DNA of 5,401 bases, taken from positions 1 to 5,401 of the forward strand of contig JAUILJ010000617.1 of the NCBI GenBank assembly GCA_030433055.1. The letters are read 5' to 3'. Both the position numbers and the translations under genes were made by a program. Under the pieces are notes generated by a model. It was given only the letters and a program-made list of their open reading frames with translations, was not told the DNA's origin and did no database searches. Of this stretch, positions 5,396 to 5,401 are shown one piece after another (the first letter of the stretch is position 1; every line of letters begins with the position of its first letter). Origin of the DNA: Polyangia bacterium (GTDB lineage: Bacteria > Myxococcota_A > Polyangia > Polyangiales > Polyangiaceae).

Positions 5396-5401
5396 GCTCT
5401 C

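Overview
The window is a dense, high-GC stretch with four protein-coding genes, all on the minus strand. From right to left in the direction of transcription they are a membrane-tethered Ser/Thr protein kinase, an Mrp/ApbC-type iron-sulfur cluster carrier ATPase, a multi-domain S1 RNA-binding protein, and the start of an exported FG-GAP/VCBS-repeat protein that runs off the left edge. The eukaryotic-like kinase, the Ala/Glu/Ser-rich extension on the S1 protein, the ASPIC/UnbV-style exported protein and the GC-rich codon use together suggest a myxobacterium (Myxococcota, perhaps Polyangiales-like). That assignment is inference from family knowledge, not from a marker gene.

Layout: positions 1-490 hold the N-terminal 163 residues of the exported FG-GAP protein. 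Positions 491-764 are intergenic and contain a strong rho-independent terminator for the S1 gene (711-745) and one copy of a dispersed 21-bp sequence (634-654). Positions 765-2654 encode the five-S1-domain protein. Positions 2655-2809 form a structured spacer with the best promoter of the window (TTGGCA-N17-TATAGG), a 12-bp perfect palindrome over its -35 box and two further inverted repeats. Positions 2810-3922 encode Mrp. Positions 3923-4054 are a short spacer with the second copy of the 21-bp sequence just after the kinase stop codon. Positions 4055-5383 encode the kinase, whose start is marked by a GGAGGT ribosome-binding site before a TTG codon.

The genes are co-oriented, but the gaps (132, 155 and 274 bp), the promoter before the S1 gene and the terminator after it argue against a single tight operon. 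They look like separately controlled units: signalling (kinase), Fe-S cofactor delivery (Mrp), RNA binding or translation (S1 protein) and an exported beta-propeller-like protein. I see no mobile element, CRISPR array, tRNA or rRNA, and no convincing new defence or metabolic system. The points most worth a second look are the uncharacterised N-terminal module of the FG-GAP protein, the S1 protein's unusual architecture and its SD-less leader behind a palindrome-bearing promoter, and the near-identical 21-bp intergenic sequence present in two orientations.
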